DNA of 17,575 nucleotides, taken from the NCBI GenBank assembly GCA_050289385.1, contig JBNKFQ010000110.1, positions 1 through 17,575 of the forward strand, given 5' to 3'. The translations under genes were made by a program, and so were the position numbers. Of the stretch, positions 13,908-17,575 are shown one piece after another. Positions within the stretch are counted from its first letter, which is position 1. The number at the start of each line of letters is the position of its first letter. The notes under the pieces are model-generated. The model did no database searches and was not told the origin of the DNA. It was given only the letters and a program-made list of their open reading frames with translations. Source of the stretch: JBNKFQ01 sp050289385. GTDB taxonomy: Bacteria; Pseudomonadota; Gammaproteobacteria; Pseudomonadales; Porticoccaceae.

Positions 13908-14660
13908 GTGGCAAAAATACTGGTTTTTCAACACGTTCCCTATGAGCCGCTCGGCGCTCTTGACCCACTGCTGCGCCAACATCGGCATCGCATTCGCTAC
14001 GTCAATTTCGCGCGCTCGCAGACCCGCCTGCCGAACATGAAAAATTACACTGCGCTGATCGTGCTGGGTGGCCCCATGAATATCGGCGAGGAAGGTAAAT
14101 ACCCGCATCTGGAACTGGAAAAAGCTGCTATCAGAAAAGCACTTGAACTGGAGGTGCCCATACTGGGCATTTGCCTTGGCGCGCAACTCCTTGCCAGCGC
14201 ACTGGGAGCCAGGGTGTACCCAACGGCAACTCCGGAAATCGGCTGGCACTCTGTGACGCCGACGACAGAAGGCAAAAGTGACCAATTAATCAGACACTTT
14301 CAGGAATCCACTTCGGTGTTTCAATGGCATGGTCATACTTTCGATTTACCACAAGGCGCAATCCATCTGGCCAGCGGTGACGATAATGGTTGTCCGGTTC
14401 AGGCGTTTCGTTACGGGTCATTGGCTTACGGCTTTCAGTTTCACCTGGAAGCCTGCGCTTCGCTGATAGAACGCTGGCTAAACTTGCCTGCTCATCGGGA
14501 AGACATCGGAGCCGACGGCTTTGACCACACAGTTGCCAAAATCCGGGGCGAAACAAAAACCTGTTTACCAGTGTGCAAAGATCTTGGATTAAAAGTGTTT
14601 GGTGAGTTCATCAACCTGCTGCCCGTTGTCAGAAAATTGCAACAGATGCCCTCGCGGTAG
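13908..14660 (+). CDS. Class I glutamine amidotransferase domain protein
   Basis: This 250-residue stand-alone GATase resembles GMP-synthase-type amidotransferase domains. Cys89 in 'GICLGAQLLA' is the nucleophile, and His179-Leu-Glu181 in 'YGFQFHLEA' completes the triad. 'LIVLGGPMNI' supplies the oxyanion-loop region. Proteins of this type hydrolyse glutamine or gamma-glutamyl compounds in the cytoplasm; with no synthetase partner visible, the physiological substrate is unknown. The start is a GTG with a distant GAGGG, about 14 bases upstream, so initiation may be weak. It lies 39 bases after the exported-protein gene and converges with the class V aminotransferase-like gene. The last ~55 residues, after the GATase core, have no recognised motif. 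Confidence 0.88.
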   Translation: MAKILVFQHVPYEPLGALDPLLRQHRHRIRYVNFARSQTRLPNMKNYTALIVLGGPMNIGEEGKYPHLELEKAAIRKALELEVPILGICLGAQLLASALGARVYPTATPEIGWHSVTPTTEGKSDQLIRHFQESTSVFQWHGHTFDLPQGAIHLASGDDNGCPVQAFRYGSLAYGFQFHLEACASLIERWLNLPAHREDIGADGFDHTVAKIRGETKTCLPVCKDLGLKVFGEFINLLPVVRKLQQMPSR

Positions 14661-14670
14661 CTCGCGCCAG

Positions 14671-14698
14671 GATGGTATCAAAGCCTGCTGACACCATC
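14671..14698. terminator. Weak hairpin between convergent genes
   Basis: GATGGTATCA (14671-14680) pairs with TGACACCATC (14689-14698) with one mismatch around an 8-base loop. It lies between the convergent amidotransferase (+) and class V enzyme (-) genes and overlaps the stop codon of the latter. Neither side has a T-tract, so any termination would be weak or rho-assisted. Confidence 0.4.
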
Positions 14699-16376
14699 AG
14701 TCTCTGGTGTGTTCCGGCAAATAGAACCAACGCAATTCCTCAGCACGCCCCGAAATGTCCAGGCCATAAGTTTCACCATCACGATCGGCCTTGCAAAGCT
14801 CCTGCTCCGCCAATTCAACAAATCTGGACAGTGGCTGATCCACTCGGCCAACTTCGCGACTTTCTGTCTGAAACATACCCGAGTCATAATGAATATCGTT
14901 CAGGCTCACCGCAATCGGCATACGCCGGTTCTGATACAGCCATACCCCGTGTTCATTATCAAAACGATAGTAAGGCTGTAACCGCCAACCGTGCTCGGCA
15001 ACAAGCTCAACCGCGCGCACAATGTACTCAAATGTTTCTTCATCAATAAAATAATTAAAGTTGATCCTGACCCAACCCGGTCGCAACACAACTTGACCGT
15101 TGATAATCTCAGACTCCAGCGCCTTGCTGTATTCGGCGTCCATATTCAACAAGCTGTGACCGTAAGGTCCGGCGCATGAACAACCACCACGCGACTGTAT
15201 ACCGAACAGATCATTTAACAGGGCCACCACCAGGCCGTAATGCAACCATTTTTCGTCGTGGCGGATTTGCAGGGAAATAATCGACAAGCGTTCGGAATCG
15301 GGGCAGCCCAGAATCTCAATATTGGGATTATCACGCCAACGCGTAATGGCGCGATGAATAAAATCGCTTTCACGCCTTTCGATTTCATCAACACCAACCG
15401 CTTGCTGTAACTGAAAGACCAGACCAGCACGTATTGACTCGATAATTGCCGGCGTACCCCCTTCTTCACGTCGCTCGATATCTTCAATATACAAATGGTC
15501 CTCAGGCGTGACATAAACCACCGTGCCACCACCAACAATTGCCGGCACCCGGTTTTTTACAATGTTTTCCTTAACAACCAGCAACCCCGGAGTACCCGGA
15601 CCACCGACAAACTTGTGGGGGGAAATAAACACAGCATCGCAACCGTCGCTGCCGTCTTCACAGGCGCCTTGCATATCGATAGCCACATAAGGTGCGGCCG
15701 CCGCATAATCCCAGAACGACAGGGTATCGTAACGATGCAGCAACCGGGCAACCGTCTGCACATCCGTCTTGAGACCTGTAACATTTGAAGCGGCGGAAAA
15801 GCTGCCAATTTTAAGTGGGCGCCCGGCGTACCGTTGCAACTCTGTTTCCAGCACATGCATATCGAGATGGCCACAATTATCGAGCGGGATTACAACCACA
15901 TCGGCAATAGACTCGCGCCATGTCAATTCATTTGAGTGGTGCTCGTATGGCCCAATAAAAACTACCGGACGCTGCTCGGGTGGAATCCGCTCCAGCAAGT
16001 GATAACGATCTTCAAGGTCAGCCGGAAGGCGAATATTCAGGATATCGATTAATCTGTTTACCGCAGCGGTCGCTCCGGAACCGCAAAATATCAAGCGATC
16101 ATTTTTTCCGCAATTAAGCGCCTTTTTTATGATATTTCGAGCCTGTTCACGTAGCAGGGTCACCTGCATACCGGTGTACGACGTTTCAGTATGTGTATTG
16201 GCGTAGTAGGGCATCACCCTGTCGCGAATAAAGTTCTCTATGAAATCGAGTGATCGGCCAGATGCCGTGTAGTCGGCATAGATCAATGGCTTTACACCAA
16301 ATGACGTATCAATTTGCTGCCGCTCACCGATTACAGAGCGGTTGATAAATTCAATCAGTTTTTGCACTGTACCCAA
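14697..16376 (-). CDS. Class V aminotransferase / cysteine desulfurase-like PLP enzyme
   Basis: The 559-residue enzyme has the fold-type I class V layout. 'YADYTASGRS' lies near residue 33, 'FCGSGATAAVNRL' is the PLP phosphate loop, 'YEHHSNELTW' holds the ring-stacking His, 'ASNVTG' and 'WDYAAAAPYV' hold the cofactor Asp, and 'SPHKFVGGPGTPG' holds Lys255, the expected Schiff-base lysine. 'RGGCSCAGPYG' (Cys399, Cys401) sits where SufS-type desulfurases carry their persulfide cysteine, so a sulfur- or selenium-releasing lyase activity is possible. It is longer than SufS/CsdA (~400) by a C-terminal region of ~100 residues. The start is uncertain: TTG at 16374-16376 or, three codons in, GTG at 16365-16367, both near GGGG. 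It is divergent from an Lrp-family gene, which probably regulates it. The substrate is unknown. Confidence 0.85.
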   Translation of the reverse strand: MGTVQKLIEFINRSVIGERQQIDTSFGVKPLIYADYTASGRSLDFIENFIRDRVMPYYANTHTETSYTGMQVTLLREQARNIIKKALNCGKNDRLIFCGSGATAAVNRLIDILNIRLPADLEDRYHLLERIPPEQRPVVFIGPYEHHSNELTWRESIADVVVIPLDNCGHLDMHVLETELQRYAGRPLKIGSFSAASNVTGLKTDVQTVARLLHRYDTLSFWDYAAAAPYVAIDMQGACEDGSDGCDAVFISPHKFVGGPGTPGLLVVKENIVKNRVPAIVGGGTVVYVTPEDHLYIEDIERREEGGTPAIIESIRAGLVFQLQQAVGVDEIERRESDFIHRAITRWRDNPNIEILGCPDSERLSIISLQIRHDEKWLHYGLVVALLNDLFGIQSRGGCSCAGPYGHSLLNMDAEYSKALESEIINGQVVLRPGWVRINFNYFIDEETFEYIVRAVELVAEHGWRLQPYYRFDNEHGVWLYQNRRMPIAVSLNDIHYDSGMFQTESREVGRVDQPLSRFVELAEQELCKADRDGETYGLDISGRAEELRWFYLPEHTRD

Positions 16377-16723
16377 ACCCCGAACACCGACCCCGAAACA
16401 GGTAGGAGAATTGTTTAACCCATACTGGAAACAGGGGATTTTAATTCAATACACTGTGAATTTTGTTGCTATTTATTCCACTTAAACATAAAATAAAAGA
16501 ACATATATTCAATTAATTTTCAATTTAATAGAAATTAATACCACAAAACAATTCGGATATAATATATTTTTTCCAACTTGAATTTTAAATTAGCACAAAG
16601 TTATCAAATGGAATGATTGGTGCAGGATTCAGTTGTAAATACCGCGATAATGGAAACTTTGTTCCAGAAATCAACTATCATGCAAAACAATCTAACCAAC
16701 CGCCAATAAGGATACCTTCTGAA
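16377..16723. promoter_or_regulatory. AT-rich divergent control region of the second Lrp-enzyme pair
   Basis: This 347-base gap has no convincing gene. From about 16440 to 16610 it is very AT-rich. ATTAATTTTC (16512-16521) and GAAATTAAT (16531-16539) form an imperfect inverted repeat. A plausible plus-strand promoter is TTAATA (16535-16540), 17 bases, TATAAT (16558-16563), giving a leader of about 150 bases before the Lrp gene. A single TTCCAAC lies at 16571-16577 and is not repeated. AT-rich dyads are typical Lrp-family targets. A reading frame open from 16613 into the Lrp gene lacks a ribosome site and family similarity. Confidence 0.5.
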
Positions 16724-17179
16724 ATGGACAAGTTTGACAAGGCCATCCTGAAAATCTTGCAACAGGACTCAACACTCTCCGTAGCGGAAATCGCCGACCG
16801 TATCTCCCTGTCAAAAACCGCTTGCTGGCGACGCATTCAGAAACTGGAATCAGACGGAGTGGTGCGCGCCAGAGTGGCGCTGCTGGACCCGAACAAGCTG
16901 AACTTGCCGCTATCCATTTTTATCTCAATTCGAACCAACCAGCACAACCAGAACTGGTTTCAGGAATTCCGGCGAGTGGTCGCATCAATCCCCGAGGTTC
17001 TGGAAGTCTATCGAATGAGTGGTGATCTGGACTATCTGATACGGGCAGTCGTCACCGATATGGCCGGCTTCGACAAACTTTACCAGGAGCTGATAAAAGC
17101 CGACCTCTTTGATGTCAGTTCCAGCTTCGTGATGGAAACCATCAAACACACCACAGAACTGCCTCTGGATCACCTGTGA
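16724..17179 (+). CDS. Lrp/AsnC family transcriptional regulator (second copy type)
   Basis: The 151-residue protein has an N-terminal winged helix-turn-helix (~1-60, 'FDKAILKILQQD', 'VAEIADRISLSKTACWRRIQ', 'KLESDGVV') and a C-terminal RAM domain (~65-145, 'EVLEVYRMSGDLDYLIR', 'SSSFVMETIKHT'). The frame is open back to 16613, but the ATG at 16724 has AAGGAT about 10 bases upstream and starts at 'MDKFDKAIL', the usual Lrp beginning. It is divergent from the class V PLP enzyme, its likely target, and convergent with the lpd-type gene. It is clearly different from the Lrp protein at 567-1034, so the two are not a recent duplication. Its effector is unknown. Confidence 0.93.
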   Translation: MDKFDKAILKILQQDSTLSVAEIADRISLSKTACWRRIQKLESDGVVRARVALLDPNKLNLPLSIFISIRTNQHNQNWFQEFRRVVASIPEVLEVYRMSGDLDYLIRAVVTDMAGFDKLYQELIKADLFDVSSSFVMETIKHTTELPLDHL

Positions 17180-17230
17180 TAAAGACCGGTTCACCGTAAT
17201 GGCCAGCTGCTGTTAAGTGTACACTGCCCT

Positions 17231-17575
17231 TTAAATATGGATTGCGTGCCCCAACGTGGCCAAAGCCGCTTCAAACGTGCTTTCAGTCAGAGTCGGATGT
17301 ACATGGATCGTACCTGCCAGGTCTTCAAGCCGGGCACCCATCTCCAGAGCCAGAGCGAATTCGCCAGACAGTTCGGCAACATGCGCCCCCACTGCGTGAA
17401 TACCGACAATCACGTGGTTGTCCTTGCGGGCCGTAATGCGGACAAAACCGCCATCTGAGCCGGCATCCATAGCAAGCGCTCGACCGCTTGCCGCAAACGG
17501 AAATTTGCCAGTAATGACTTCTATTCCCGCTTCTTTTGCTTCATCCGGCGTCAAGCCAACACCGCAAATTTCCGG
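17231..17575 (-). CDS. lpdA: Dihydrolipoamide dehydrogenase (C-terminal end only)
   Basis: 114 C-terminal residues are visible, and the frame is open to the window edge. They cover the dimerisation domain of the pyridine nucleotide-disulfide oxidoreductase family: 'PEICGVGLTPDEAKEAG', 'HVAELSGEFALALEMG', and 'HVHPTLTE', which holds the catalytic His-Glu pair contributed across the dimer. This E3 flavoenzyme reoxidises dihydrolipoamide in pyruvate, 2-oxoglutarate or branched-chain 2-oxoacid dehydrogenase complexes. Which complex it serves depends on genes beyond the window. It is convergent with the Lrp-family gene across 51 bases, with no clear terminator; AGTGTACACT at 17216-17225 is a small palindrome there. 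Confidence 0.93.
   Translation of the reverse strand, partial: PEICGVGLTPDEAKEAGIEVITGKFPFAASGRALAMDAGSDGGFVRITARKDNHVIVGIHAVGAHVAELSGEFALALEMGARLEDLAGTIHVHPTLTESTFEAALATLGHAIHI

Noticed and set aside
16571..16577. A fourth heptamer site, TTCCAAC
   Set aside because: It is a single copy; one or two chance occurrences of a 7-mer are expected in 17.5 kb on two strands.

Overview
The window looks like chromosome from a marine-type gammaproteobacterium. It has Pseudomonas-like histidine utilisation (hut) genes using the HutF route, an Enterobacteria-like type I DAHP synthase, a sodium-coupled NSS amino-acid transporter and two Lrp/AsnC regulators. A Cellvibrionales/Alteromonadales-like source is a guess from these protein families, not a proven placement. 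Most genes are moderately GC-rich. Two stretches are clearly AT-rich: the flavoprotein gene near 11.4-11.9 kb and the gap at 16.4-16.7 kb.

Layout. (1) 1-3050: the 3' end of a MoeB-type adenylyltransferase fused to a rhodanese domain, then an Lrp-family gene (-) divergent from a 583-residue Cys/Met-metabolism PLP enzyme (+). Three arrays of the heptamer GTTGGAA lie here, each 4-5 bases after the stop codon of one of these three genes and each in the sense orientation of that gene. (2) 3091-11335: the hut region. The minus strand carries hutF-hutH and then an NSS transporter. The plus strand carries hutI-hutC-hutU. A GTATATAC palindrome, which fits the HutC-subfamily operator pattern, lies in the divergent hutF/hutI control region. 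(3) 11409-11918: an AT-rich NAD(P)H-dependent FMN oxidoreductase-like gene (-). (4) 12056-14660: a DAHP synthase gene whose extended -10 promoter sits between two 16-bp inverted arms, a small exported protein of unknown function, and a class I glutamine amidotransferase. (5) 14697-17179: a large class V aminotransferase/cysteine desulfurase-like enzyme (-), divergent across an AT-rich gap from a second Lrp/AsnC gene (+). (6) 17231-17575: the C-terminal end of dihydrolipoamide dehydrogenase (-), cut by the window edge.

How the genes work together. HutH turns histidine into urocanate, HutU gives imidazolonepropionate, HutI gives formiminoglutamate, and HutF deiminates it to formylglutamate. HutC is the expected urocanate-responsive repressor, and the NSS transporter is a candidate importer. 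The HutG step (formylglutamate to glutamate plus formate) is not in the window. At each end of the window an Lrp-type regulator is divergent from a PLP-dependent amino-acid enzyme, the usual arrangement of a local amino-acid-sensing switch. No tRNA, rRNA, CRISPR array, insertion sequence or prophage gene was found. The least explained features are the stop-codon-linked heptamer arrays and the inverted repeat around the DAHP synthase promoter.
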